DNA of 64,000 bases from Bog-532 sp963732345 (GTDB lineage: Bacteria > Actinomycetota > Actinomycetes > Streptosporangiales > Streptosporangiaceae), in the NCBI GenBank assembly GCA_963732345.1, contig CAVSZI010000018.1:186001-250000 (forward strand). Reading direction: 5' to 3'. The notes under the pieces are model-generated. The model searched no databases, was not told the DNA's origin, and was given only the letters and a program-made list of their open reading frames with translations. The translations under genes and the position numbers were made by a program. Position 1 is the first letter of the stretch. The number at the start of each line of letters is the position of its first letter. Below, piece after piece: positions 51,461-60,800 of the stretch.

Positions 51461-51600
51461 GTGGGCGGCTGGAGCCGGCTCCTGTCGGTTGATGAGCTGG
51501 CTGCCTACCTGGACGTGCCGAAGAAGACGGTCTACGGCTGCTGGCGGCAGTGGGGCCGTCGGGGGTACCGGGTCGGGCGGTTGAACGCGCTTACGCGCCG
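51461..51600 (+). pseudogene. Excisionase-type helix-turn-helix fragment
   Basis: GTG 51461 starts GGWSRLLSVDELAAYLDVPKKTVYGCWRQWG, then YRVGRLN, the MerR-like domain used by excisionases and AICE regulators. After RLN the expected RFRRADVxxWL end is lost. Divergent from the JetC relic and followed by the asparaginase gene. Supports a former integrative element. Confidence 0.6.
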
Positions 51601-51785
51601 CTGTGCCGGTCCAGGCCACGTCGGCTGCGCCAGGCTTTTCCAGCCGCACAGTCGGCTGCTGTCCACCCAGGGCCTCGACACGGCGCTGCGCTTCGCCGGG
51701 AGGATCGCCGCACGTCGGCGGCCGGGACGCGTTAGGCTGGCATGCCGTCTCCGGCTTGCTCGTGTCCAGCGAAGGGATACACGTT

Positions 51786-52871
51786 GTGGCCACCACGGGT
51801 CCGGCGTCCCGCCGTGTCGATGTCTTCTCCCTGGGCGGGACGATCGCGATGACGCGGGAACCCGGCCGGGGCACCGGCGCGGTCCCGGCGCTGAGCGGTA
51901 AACAGCTCCTGGCGGCGGTGCCCGGCCTCGCCGCGACCGGAACTGAGGTCCACGCGCATGAGGTGCGGCAGGTGCCCGGCGCGTCACTAGAGATCGCCGA
52001 TGTGATCGAGCTGGCCGGGCTGATCCGGGAGTCCGTCGGCTCCGGCGCGGCGGGGGCGGTGGTGACGCAGGGAACGGACACCATCGAGGAGACTGCCTTC
52101 CTGCTCGACCTGCTTTACGATGGCCAGGCGCCGGTCGCGGTCACCGGGGCCATGCGAAACCCGGCCCTGGCGGGCAATGACGGCCCGGCAAACATCCTCG
52201 CCGCCGTCCAGGTGGCGGCCAGCCCGGCGTGCCGCGGAATCGGCTGTGTCGTGGTGTTCGCCGACCAGATCCACGCCGCCCGCTGGGTCCGCAAGACCCA
52301 TGCCACCAGCTTGACCGCCTTCACATCACCAGCACCCGGACCGGCCGGGTATCTCATCGAAGGCCGTCCCTGCCTGTTCTGGCAGCCCCAGCGGCCGTCG
52401 GCCCTGCTGCCCGGTGGCCTGGCCCGCCAGGTGCGAGTCGGAATCGTGACCATGACCCTCGGCGATGACGGCGAGATGCTCCGCGCTGCCGAGGGGCGGT
52501 TCGACGGCCTGGTAGTCGCCGCGTTCGGTGCTGGGCACGTGCCCGCTGCTATCGTCCCCGTCCTGGCCGGCCTGGCCAGCCGAATCCCGGTCGTGCTGGC
52601 TTCCCGCACCGGAGCCGGCAGCGTCCTGGCCGCCACGTACGGCTTCGCCGGATCCGAGCAGGACCTGCTGGGCAGGGGGCTGATCAGCGCCGGATTCCTC
52701 GACCCGCTCAAGGCACGGCTCCTGCTGCACCTGCTGCTGGCAGCTGGCGCTGACCGCGGCCAGATCACCACGGCCTTCGACGTCATCGGCGTCCGCGAGC
52801 CCCGCGCTGAACACGAGCGAGGAACGCAGAACGCGGAGGGGACAGGATCTGCATGCACAGCCGCGAGCTGA
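51786..52871 (+). CDS. L-asparaginase (type I/II amidohydrolase)
   Basis: 361 residues from GTG 51786, with GAAGGGA about eight bases upstream. Catalytic threonines: FSLGGTIAMT near residue 16 and TQGTDTIEETAFLLD in the middle; LTGAMRNP-like VTGAMRNPALAGNDGPANI follows, as in bacterial asparaginases. Cytoplasmic (no signal peptide). Hydrolyses Asn to Asp. The last 30 residues are variable. An intact gene amid relics, so either cargo of the former element or a resident gene. Confidence 0.9.
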   Translation: MATTGPASRRVDVFSLGGTIAMTREPGRGTGAVPALSGKQLLAAVPGLAATGTEVHAHEVRQVPGASLEIADVIELAGLIRESVGSGAAGAVVTQGTDTIEETAFLLDLLYDGQAPVAVTGAMRNPALAGNDGPANILAAVQVAASPACRGIGCVVVFADQIHAARWVRKTHATSLTAFTSPAPGPAGYLIEGRPCLFWQPQRPSALLPGGLARQVRVGIVTMTLGDDGEMLRAAEGRFDGLVVAAFGAGHVPAAIVPVLAGLASRIPVVLASRTGAGSVLAATYGFAGSEQDLLGRGLISAGFLDPLKARLLLHLLLAAGADRGQITTAFDVIGVREPRAEHERGTQNAEGTGSACTAAS

Positions 52872-52962
52872 CGTCGGCCGGACCTTCGGCATCCGGTTCG
52901 ATCCCGGCGAGGGCAGCCCGGCGGTAGCTCAGTTCCCGATGGCACAGGACACTAGCGCCATG

Positions 52963-53043
52963 GACCGGCTTCGGCGTCCTGTGCGCCTATTCGGCCGTGA
53001 TGATCGGCTTCGCCGCGTGGCGGCTGCGCCGCGCCGACGCCTG
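52963..53043 (+). pseudogene. C-terminal helix remnant of an ABC-2 permease
   Basis: A frame ending at TGA 53041-53043 reads TGFGVLCAYSAVMIGFAAWRL and RRADA. This is the usual last helix and RRRDA-type end of drug-type ABC-2 permeases. No start, no upstream homology. The gap 52872-52962 is otherwise non-coding. Confidence 0.4.
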
Positions 53044-53087
53044 ATTGAGGAGACACTTCCCGGAGTGAACGCGTTTCCGCTGTTCGG

Positions 53088-53118
53088 TCATCCACCAGCG
53101 CTCAGTGCGCTGGTGGAT
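53088..53118. terminator. Perfect 13-bp hairpin
   Basis: CATCCACCAGCGC, loop TCAGT, GCGCTGGTGGATG. Lies between the plus-strand asparaginase side and the minus-strand peptidoglycan-binding gene; no U-run. Probably a bidirectional terminator. Confidence 0.7.
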
Positions 53119-53179
53119 GGCCGATGTTCTGGTGACGGCCGGGTGAGGCCCGGGCCGATAACGGCGCCGGCCTAGCGAC

Positions 53180-53680
53180 TCAGCTGCCGCCCGGGCCGGG
53201 GACATTGCAGAGGTCGGCCAGGACTTGGCCGGCGGCGTGCACCGGAACGGCCCAGGTCTGCAGGCCGACCACGCCGTCCGCGCTGATGGCAGCCAGCTTC
53301 TGGGTGCCCTCAACGGCGGCCGCGGTCTGCGGGCCGTAGATCCCGTCCAGCGCAAGCACGGGATCAGAGGCGGGTGCGAATTCACCGCGTCCTTCGTTCA
53401 GCGCGTTCTGGAGCCTCTCAACCACAGCTCCAGTGGATCCCTGGGCCAGTACGGGGGGCTCCGGGCCGTCGCCGCCGAGCTTGCCCCAGGTGATAGGGCC
53501 GACGATGCCGTCGGCGCTGAGGCCGTCAGCGTGCTGGAACTCCTCGACGGCCGTCTTGGTCACCGGGCCGAAGATGCCGTCGATCTGGTTGTAGCTCAGG
53601 GTACGGCGCACGAGAAGGTACTGCGCCCATCGGACCGTGGGCCCGGTCGCGCCTTCGGAAATGGTCGGGGGAGTGGTCAT
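53180..53680 (-). CDS. Two-domain peptidoglycan-binding protein
   Basis: 166 residues from ATG 53680, with GGAGCAGGA upstream. Two PG_binding_1 repeats: PTVRWAQYLLVRRTLSYNQIDGIFGPVTKTAVEEFQ with GIVGPITWGKL, and a second with YGPQTAAAVEGTQK and GVVGLQTW. No signal peptide, no catalytic domain. In actinomycetes such stand-alone proteins occur near phage-like or bacteriocin-like genes; the role is unknown. The 53681-53939 gap holds nothing else I can support. Confidence 0.85.
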   Translation of the reverse strand: MTTPPTISEGATGPTVRWAQYLLVRRTLSYNQIDGIFGPVTKTAVEEFQHADGLSADGIVGPITWGKLGGDGPEPPVLAQGSTGAVVERLQNALNEGRGEFAPASDPVLALDGIYGPQTAAAVEGTQKLAAISADGVVGLQTWAVPVHAAGQVLADLCNVPGPGGS

Positions 53681-53939
53681 GTCCTGCTCCGATCTTCTGT
53701 CGGTCAGTCCCTGGCTGACCGCTGGATGACGGCAGCCAGGAGGCGTCTGGCTGCCGTCATCTGTACGGAGCCGTGGGTGCCGGGCGTGATACATCCCGAA
53801 CGCTGTCCCGGGTGCGCTTACCGGCCAGCGAACAGCGACCGCAGGGTGCCGCTCACGATGGTTCCACAAACGCACCAGACTCGCCCGCGGCGCCGAACCT
53901 CCCCTGGTCAGCTGGAAGTCGCGGGCAGGTGCTTGGTCA

Positions 53940-54419
53940 TTACAGGGCTCCGGTGGTCAGTGGCGGGAAGGCGCGTCGCACGTCGGCCACGTTCGTTAGG
54001 AGCGGGATCTCGTAGGCGGCGGCCATGGCCTCCAGAAGCTTTATGTCGATCGGAAATATGGGCGATATGGCGAGCAGGCGCATGTAGAGCGCGCGGAATC
54101 CCTTCTCGTGCTCGACCGTGCGGCCCCAGCCCTCGACGGCTCCCCAGCACCTGAGGCGCTTACTCAGCGGGGCGCAGTGACGCTGGACGAGTTCGGGGGC
54201 GCGCCAGGCGTACAGGCCGCAGCCTTCGCCTGCAAAGTGGCCGTGCCTGGTCCCAGACGGAATGGGCAGGCCCGCGCGGGAGCAGGCCTGGCAGACAGCC
54301 TGGACTGGGGCACGCAGCGGCCATGCCTGGTTGCCGTGGAAGCTCACCAGGCGGCCGTCGCGGATGTCCCACGTGCGGTAGCCGCGTAGGGGCGTGATGC
54401 CAAACTCGACCCTAGACAC
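53940..54419 (-). CDS. Hypothetical 159-residue protein (conserved actinobacterial family)
   Basis: GTG 54419 with AAGG nine bases upstream, overlapping the 39-residue gene by eight bases. It reads GYRTWDIRDGRLVSFHGN, then C-x2-C near AVCQACSRAG, GEGCGLYAWRAPE and WGRTVEHEKGFRALYM. That arrangement (GxRxWxI, CGxYA, WGxVVEHExGxRA) is a recurrent small family in actinobacteria, often near mobile genes; function unknown. Translational overlap with the peptide gene suggests joint use. Confidence 0.7.
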   Translation of the reverse strand: MSRVEFGITPLRGYRTWDIRDGRLVSFHGNQAWPLRAPVQAVCQACSRAGLPIPSGTRHGHFAGEGCGLYAWRAPELVQRHCAPLSKRLRCWGAVEGWGRTVEHEKGFRALYMRLLAISPIFPIDIKLLEAMAAAYEIPLLTNVADVRRAFPPLTTGAL

Positions 54420-54531
54420 GTGCGGGCACCTTGGCGGGCGCGGGCACCTTGGCGGGCTCGACGGGCTCGACGGCCGGCTGCTCGACCGGCTCGATCTCGA
54501 TGATGCGCTTGCGCGGTCCGATCTTGCTCAT
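54412..54531 (-). CDS. 39-residue acidic/Pro-rich peptide
   Basis: ATG 54531 with GGGAG eight bases upstream. Reads MSKIGPRKRIIEIEPVE, then PVEQPAVEPVEPAKVPAPAKVPARV-like repeats of (V/A)PxPAKVPA. A basic head and a Val-Glu-Pro/Ala-Lys tail. Small but with good translation signals and an overlap with the next gene. Could be a precursor-type peptide or a small regulator; no cleavage site identified. Confidence 0.6.
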   Translation of the reverse strand: MSKIGPRKRIIEIEPVEQPAVEPVEPAKVPAPAKVPARV

Positions 54532-54556
54532 GGATACACTCCCGGGTTGTGGTCGT

Positions 54557-55612
54557 CTAGGGGCGCGCCTCGTAGACGAGGTTGAACGGGGTCTCGGCGG
54601 CACGCCTGAACCTGGTGAACCCGGCCTCTGTCGCTATCTGCCGGATCGCTGCCTCTCCCGCCTGCGCGCCGAGCGAATATCCGCCCGGCTGCGACAGCGC
54701 GTTCGGCACGCACAGCAGGCTGGAGAAGCCGTAGTAGACCCGTCCGACCGGGTTCATGTTGCCCGCTTGGTCGTCGGCCGCGAAGGGCTCGACCACCAGC
54801 CAGGTGCCGTTCGGCTTGAGGGACTGGCGGACATGCCTGGCGGCCGCGAGCGGATCGCCCAGGTCATGCAGGCAGTCGAAGGTGGCGGCGAGGTCGTAGC
54901 CGGATCCGGAGAACGACGATGCCGTGGCGACCTCGAAGATCGCCTGGTCGGCGACGCCAGCATCGGTGGCCCGCTTGCGCGCCAGTTCGATCGAGTGGCC
55001 GTGATAGTCCGAGCCGAGGAACCGCGAGTTCGGGTATTCCTGCGCGAGCAGGATTGTCGACGCCCCGAGCCCGCAACCGATGTCCGCGACGGTGGCGCCG
55101 GCCCGCAGCTTGTCCTCGACGCCGTCCAGCGCGGGAATCCAGGACGGGATCAGGCTGGCGATGTAGCCGGGGCGGAAGAACTGCTCGCAGCCGATGAAGA
55201 CGTCCTCGTCCTGTTCGTGCCAGCCCAGGCCGGTACCGGAGCGGAAGGCCTCGGTGATCCGCGGCTCTGCCCGCACAGCGCCGAGGGCCAGCATGAACGC
55301 GCCGGGGGCGTAGACGGCGCCGTCCGGGCTGGCCAGGGCGAACGCCTGTTCCTCCGTCATCGAGTAGCTGTCCGCCGCCGCGTCGTACTCGACATAGCCG
55401 CCCGCCGCCTGCCCGCGTAGCCACTCGGCGACGTAGCGTGGATTGGTATGGGTGCGCTGCGCAAGCTCCCGGGGGGTAGCGGGCCCGGACGCGAGCGCCC
55501 GGTACAGGCCGAGCCGGTGTCCAATCACCACGTTGCCCGCGGACACCACAGCGCCGAGATCGGTAACGAACCTGCCGAGGAACTCGTGGAGCTTGCCTTC
55601 ATCGATGGCCAT
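54557..55612 (-). CDS. SAM-dependent class I methyltransferase with N-terminal winged helix
   Basis: 351 residues; GGGAGG six bases before ATG 55612. N-terminal winged helix (about 10-80) including ELAQRTHTNPRYVAEWLRG. SAM-binding GATVADIGCGLGASTILLAQ, acidic SDYHGHSIELAR, then FDCLHDLGDPLAAARHVR. Resembles class I small-molecule methyltransferases, including those of secondary metabolism. Divergent from the hydrolase-glycosyltransferase gene across a SARP-box promoter. Confidence 0.85.
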   Translation of the reverse strand: MAIDEGKLHEFLGRFVTDLGAVVSAGNVVIGHRLGLYRALASGPATPRELAQRTHTNPRYVAEWLRGQAAGGYVEYDAAADSYSMTEEQAFALASPDGAVYAPGAFMLALGAVRAEPRITEAFRSGTGLGWHEQDEDVFIGCEQFFRPGYIASLIPSWIPALDGVEDKLRAGATVADIGCGLGASTILLAQEYPNSRFLGSDYHGHSIELARKRATDAGVADQAIFEVATASSFSGSGYDLAATFDCLHDLGDPLAAARHVRQSLKPNGTWLVVEPFAADDQAGNMNPVGRVYYGFSSLLCVPNALSQPGGYSLGAQAGEAAIRQIATEAGFTRFRRAAETPFNLVYEARP

Positions 55613-55662
55613 AATGAACCTCCCGTGATGGTTTCGCCTTGAGGACAGGCTCGGTCACGCCG

Positions 55663-55704
55663 TTGCACTGGCATTGCAATCGGGCTGCAACGGGCATCGA
55701 TACA
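55663..55704 (+). promoter_or_regulatory. SARP box: three heptamers at 11-bp period, 8 bp before a -10
   Basis: TTGCACT (55663-55669), TTGCAAT (55674-55680), CTGCAAC (55685-55691), each 11 bp after the previous. After seven bases comes GATACA (55699-55704), a -10-like hexamer. SARP regulators bind direct heptamer repeats with 4-bp spacers whose 3' copy lies eight bp from the -10. The gene driven is the hydrolase-glycosyltransferase fusion; the SARP-type regulator is the next gene after that. Confidence 0.7.
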
Positions 55705-55738
55705 ACGGTGGGTAGGGCGATTTCCCGTGGAGGCGGCC

Positions 55739-57826
55739 ATGCGCGCGAGGTATCCCGATACAGAGGGCTTCATCGAGCGTGGCGGTGTCAAGGTCGGCTA
55801 TGAGGTGTTCGGCGCGGGGGAGCCGACGATCCTGCTGCTCACCTCATGGGCGATCGTGCATGCCCGGCAATGGAAGGACCAGGTGCCGTACCTGGCGCGC
55901 CGGTTCCGGGTGATCACCGTCGAGGGACGGGGCAACGGCCGGGCCGACCGGCCCGCGAGCCCGGCGGCTTACCGGGACCGGGAGTACGTCGACGACGCGA
56001 TCGCCGTGCTGGACGCGACCGGAGTAGACCAGGCCGTGCTCGTCGGCCTGTCCGTGGGCGGCCGACACGCGCTGCAGCTGGCTGCCTGGTACCCGGAACG
56101 GGCGGCCGGGGTGGTCGCGATCGGCGCGGCGCTGCCGTGGCCGCTCCCGCCGGACTTCGACGAGCCGAAGGACAGCTACGAGGGGTGGGGGAAGGCGAAC
56201 CGGCACTACTGGCTGGCCGACTACCGCGGCTGGGTCGAGTTCTTCATGTCGCAGGTGTTCACCGAGCCGCACTCGACCAAGCAGCGCGAGGACGGGGTGG
56301 CCTGGGGCCTGGAGACCAGCGCCGAAACGCTGCTGCTGACCACACAGGGCGTTGCGGAGGTCACCGCTGCCGACGCCGAGGCCGTCTGCCGGCAGGTGCG
56401 CTGCCCGGCGTTGATCGTGCACGGCGACCAGGACGGGATCGTGCCCTATGAGACGGGAATGGCGCTGGCCCGCTGGACCGGCGGGCAACTGGTAACGATA
56501 CGCGGCGGCGGGCACGCCCCAACGCTGCGCGATCCGGTCCAGGTGAACCTTCTCATCCGGGGCTTCGCCGAATCCCTCGGCCCTGCTGGCGCGCCGACAT
56601 CGCGAACCTGGATCAGGGCCCGGGACCGTCGTAAGCGAGTACTCTACGTCAGCTCTTCGATCGGCCTCGGCCACGCGCGCCGCGCCCTCGCCATCGCGGC
56701 CGAACTGCGCGCCCGGCACCCGGACCTGCAGATCGACTGGCTCACCCAGCACCCGGTGACCCAGATGCTGGAGGAGCGGGGCGAGCGGGTGCACCCGGCC
56801 TCGCGCTGGCTGGCCAGCGAGAGCTCGCACATCGAGTCCGAGGCGGGGGAGCACGACCTGAACGTGTTCCGGGCCATCCGCCGCATGGACGAGATCCTGG
56901 TGCGGAATTTCATGGTGTTTTACGACCTGGTCTCAGAAGAGCAGTACGACCTGTGGGTCGTCGACGAGGGCTGGGATGTCGACTACTTCCTGCACGAGAA
57001 CCCGGAGCTCAAGCGGGCGCCCTACGTCTGGATGACCAACTTCGTCGGCTGGCTGCCGATGCCGGACGGCGGCGCCAGGGAACAAGCGCTGACCGCCGAC
57101 TATAACGCGGAGATGATCGAGCAGGTCGCCCGTTTCCCGAGCCTGCGTGACCGGGCGGTGTTCGTCGGTAACCCCGGGGATGTGATCCCCGCCGGGTTCG
57201 GGGAGGGGCTGCCGCAGATCCGGGACTGGGTTGAGCAGCACTACCGGTTCTCCGGGTATGTCTCCGGCATCCCGGGCGGGCTCGGCGACCGTGACGCTAT
57301 CCGCGCCGAGCTCGGCTACCGGCCCGGCGAGAAGCTCTGTGTGGTCACCGTCGGCGGTTCCGGGGTGGGCACCGACCTGCTCCGCCGCGCGGTGGCGGCC
57401 TTTCCGGTGGCCAGGCGGCTCATCCCCGGGCTGCGGATGGTGGTGGTGACCGGGCCGCGGATAGACCCCGCGTCGGTAAAGTCTGCTGACGGCCTCGAGG
57501 TGCGCGGTTACGTCCACGACCTGTACCGGCACCTGGCCGCGTGCGACCTCGCGGTGGTTCAGGGCGGGCTGACCACCACGATGGAGCTGACCGCGGCCGG
57601 GCGGCCGTTCATCTATGTGCCGCTGCGTCATCACTTCGAGCAGACCTTTCATGTCCGGCACCGGCTGGCGCAGTACGGTGCCGGCCGCTGCCTGGCTTAC
57701 GAGGACACCGGGCCCGACGGGCTGGCCGCGGCGATGGCCGAGGAGATCGCGCGCCCGGTCAGCTACCGGCCGTTGGAAACCGGCGGAGCGGCGCGGGCGG
57801 CCGCGATGCTCGCCGAGCTCATCTGA
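55739..57826 (+). CDS. Alpha/beta-hydrolase fused to a GT-B glycosyltransferase
   Basis: 695 residues from ATG 55739, with GGAGG six bases upstream. Residues 1-285: alpha/beta hydrolase with nucleophile elbow VGLSVGG (Ser105), an acidic residue in IVHGDQDGIVP and His in GGGHAPT. Residues about 300-695: GT-B fold starting RKRVLYVSSSIGLGHARRAL, with VTVGGSGVGTDLLRRA and a donor site near QGGLTTTMELTAAGRPFIYVP, HHFEQTF, the MurG/MGT type. No linker peculiarity. It may acylate or deacylate and glycosylate one substrate. Its stop overlaps the convergent regulator's stop by eight bases. Confidence 0.88.
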   Translation: MRARYPDTEGFIERGGVKVGYEVFGAGEPTILLLTSWAIVHARQWKDQVPYLARRFRVITVEGRGNGRADRPASPAAYRDREYVDDAIAVLDATGVDQAVLVGLSVGGRHALQLAAWYPERAAGVVAIGAALPWPLPPDFDEPKDSYEGWGKANRHYWLADYRGWVEFFMSQVFTEPHSTKQREDGVAWGLETSAETLLLTTQGVAEVTAADAEAVCRQVRCPALIVHGDQDGIVPYETGMALARWTGGQLVTIRGGGHAPTLRDPVQVNLLIRGFAESLGPAGAPTSRTWIRARDRRKRVLYVSSSIGLGHARRALAIAAELRARHPDLQIDWLTQHPVTQMLEERGERVHPASRWLASESSHIESEAGEHDLNVFRAIRRMDEILVRNFMVFYDLVSEEQYDLWVVDEGWDVDYFLHENPELKRAPYVWMTNFVGWLPMPDGGAREQALTADYNAEMIEQVARFPSLRDRAVFVGNPGDVIPAGFGEGLPQIRDWVEQHYRFSGYVSGIPGGLGDRDAIRAELGYRPGEKLCVVTVGGSGVGTDLLRRAVAAFPVARRLIPGLRMVVVTGPRIDPASVKSADGLEVRGYVHDLYRHLAACDLAVVQGGLTTTMELTAAGRPFIYVPLRHHFEQTFHVRHRLAQYGAGRCLAYEDTGPDGLAAAMAEEIARPVSYRPLETGGAARAAAMLAELI

Positions 57827-60800
57827 GGCTGCGCAGGGCCCAACGCGCGTCCTGCCGGACATGCGGCAGCCCGTGCTCGCCCGCGATGCGCTCGGCCCGC
57901 AGCAGTTGCGCCCTGGCCCGATCAGCCGCACCGAGCCCGATGAGGGCCTGCCCGTCGGCGACCAGCGTGGCGGCCAGCGTGGCCGTCCAGGGCGTCCGCT
58001 CGGCCAGCGCCAGCAGCGGCGCGAGAACCTCGCGGGCGCGTTCCGGCTCGCCGCGCCCGAGCCATGCCTGCGCCAGGGCGAGGTAGGCCTCCTCGCCCAG
58101 CAACCACGCCCCGTCGGCCGGGATGTCGGCCTCCCGGAGCAGCCGGTCCGCGTCGGCGAGCACCGCAGGCGAGCCGGTGGCCGCGGCCAGCGGAGCGGCG
58201 CAGCGCAGCAGGTAGGCCTCCGCGCCTCCTGTCCCGGCAGCGACCAGGCCGCGCTCGAACAACCCGATCGCCTCAGCCCGGTCGCTTCGCAGGACCGTGC
58301 CGCCGAGGAAGGCGCACGCCGCGGCCTGCCACCAGGCATGCTGGTGCTCTTCGGTCATGGCCAGCGCCTGGCGGCCCAGCGTCACCGCTTCACCGTCACG
58401 GCCGCGGAGCCTCGCCAGCCAGCCGAGGTGCGCCATATACCACGCCGCGAAGTGCGGGTAGCTACCGCGGCGGTTGACCTCGATCGCGCTCCACATGGCG
58501 GCCGCTGCCTTGTCCCAGTCCGCCGCGGCGATGAACGGGAATGCGGTGTCGAACTCCGCCCATTGCAAGTGGAACAGATCGCCGCGGCGGCGAACCAGTG
58601 GGCGGAGCTCGGCCAGCACCCCGGCGAGGCTCCCGACGTCCCCCAGGCTGAGGTAGGCGGTCTTGAGGCCGTCGAGGCCGGCCGCTACCGCCTGCTGGTC
58701 CGCGGACGCGCGCGCGGCAGCCACGGCGCGTAGGCCATGGTCCAGTGCGTCGCCAAGCCGCAGCCGATTCGCGGCGACAACTGCCAGCCGGGACTGCAGG
58801 TCGGCCTCGCTGGCCCAGTCGCCGAGTGACTGAGCGATCCGCAGGCCGCCGGTCAGCGTCGACGTGTAGCGGATGATAACGTCGCCGTCGGCCGGGAACT
58901 TCCACGGACGCGACCGGCCCAGCTCGCTCAGGGCTCGCATCTCCAGGCGGCGGTCACCCGCCGCTCGCGCGCCCGCGGCGCCCAGCTTCAGGTCGGCGAC
59001 TGCGGCGTCGTAGGAGCCGACGGCCTCGTGCGCACGTCCGCGCAGGACCAGCGCCCGGGCGCGCGCCTCCCCATCACCACCGCGTTCGGCCGCCTCCAGC
59101 GCCTGCGCGCTCAGCGCGATTGCATCGCTCGTCGCGTACCGTCGCATGGCCTCCTCGGCCGCGAGCACCCAAGCCCGCGCCGCCCTGGGCCAGTCACCCG
59201 CGGCCCACGCGTGCCTGGCCAGCGACTCCGGCTGGCCGGTCAGCAGGTCGGCCGCCCGGCGGTGATAGGCCAGCCTGGCCGGCTCCGGGGTGGTGGCATA
59301 CATGACCTCCCTGATGAGGTCGTTGGCGAACTCATAGTCGCGGCCGCTGACCGCGAGCAGCCTGGCCTTGAGGGCCAGCTCGCACAGCTCGAGCGCGGTC
59401 GCCGGGGTCAGGTCGAGCAGCTCGCCGAGAGCAAGCGGATCGACTGTGGCGCCGAGCACCGATGCCGCCCGCAGCAGCGATTCCGCGGCTGCGCCGGTCC
59501 GCTTGACGCGGCCCTGCACGGCGCTGCGCAGCGATCCCGGCACCCCGGACTCCCCCGCGGCCAGCGCCCGCAGCACCTCAACCACGAACAGCGTGTGGCC
59601 GCGAGTGCTCTGCAGGATAGCGTCGGCCAGCCCTGGGTGCCCGGCCTGGCCGGCCAGCTGCGCGACCGCCTCCGGGCTGAGCGGTCCCACGTCGACCCTG
59701 GTGGCCACCGGCGCGAGCACCGCGCCGATCTGCTCGTCGTGCTCGGCCCGGACGGTCACCACGACGAGCAGCCGTGCGCCGGCCAGGTGACGTCCGAGGT
59801 AGTGAACGAACTCGATCGTGGATTGCCCCGCGTACTGCAGGTCGTCCACGACGACCAGTACCGGGTTGCGGCCGGCGAGCCCGTTCAGGAAGGCGGTCAC
59901 CGCCTGGAAGGACCGGCGCCGTTCGGAGTCGGGGGTGCCTCGCCAGGACGGCGCGGGGCCGAGCAGCGCCGCGGCCTCGGGCAGCAGGGCCGCGGTCGCG
60001 GCTGCATGCTCGCCGAGCAGCTGTCGCAGGGAGCTCGCGGGCATACTGCCGACCACCGGCGCCACCGCCTCCACGACCGGCTGCAGGAACAGCGATCGTT
60101 CGGCCTCGTAGCAGCGTGTCCGCAGCACGGTCGCGCCGGCCACTTCAGCCTCGGCCGCGAGATCCTCGGCGAGGGCCGTCTTGCCGATCCCGGCCTCCCC
60201 GACGATCATGACCAGGCTCGGATCCCCAGCTACGGCGCGGCTCCAGGTCTCGCGCAGCGCTCCCGTCTCGGCATCTCGGCCTGCCAGCACCGGACCGCGG
60301 CGGGTCGGCCGCGCGGGACGGGCCGCCCGGACGGCGCGAGCCGGTGCCCCGCCGCCTGCAGGCAGCCGGTCCTGCTGCTCGCGGAGGATCGCCAGGTGCA
60401 GTTCCTGGGTCTGCGGCGCGGGGTCGGCGCCTAGCTCCTGGCTCAGCCGTTCGCGCAGCGCCGCGTAGGCCATCAGCGCCCGGGCCGGCTCGCCGCCTGC
60501 CGCTGCGGCAGACATATACCAGCGGTGCGCGCTCTCATCGAGCGGGTCGGCCGTCATCGCCGCCTCGGCGTAACGGACCGCCGAACGGGTGTCGCAGGTG
60601 GCCAGGGCCGCCTCGGCTGCGACGAGCCGCGCCCGGCGGACCAGGTCCCGCAGCTCACCGCGGACCGGATCAACCCAGCTCGCGTACGGCTCGTCGGTCA
60701 GCACCACGTCGGCGGACAACAGGTCGATGGCCTTTTCGGCCGCGGCCAGGGCTACCGCCGGCGCGACCGCCAGCCTGCGTTCTGCCTGCTCGCAGTAGCG

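Noticed and set aside
52920..52950. GGTAGCTCAGTT looked like a tRNA D-arm
   Set aside because: No acceptor stem, anticodon arm or T-arm follows in the right places; the phrase is explained as chance in GC-rich sequence.
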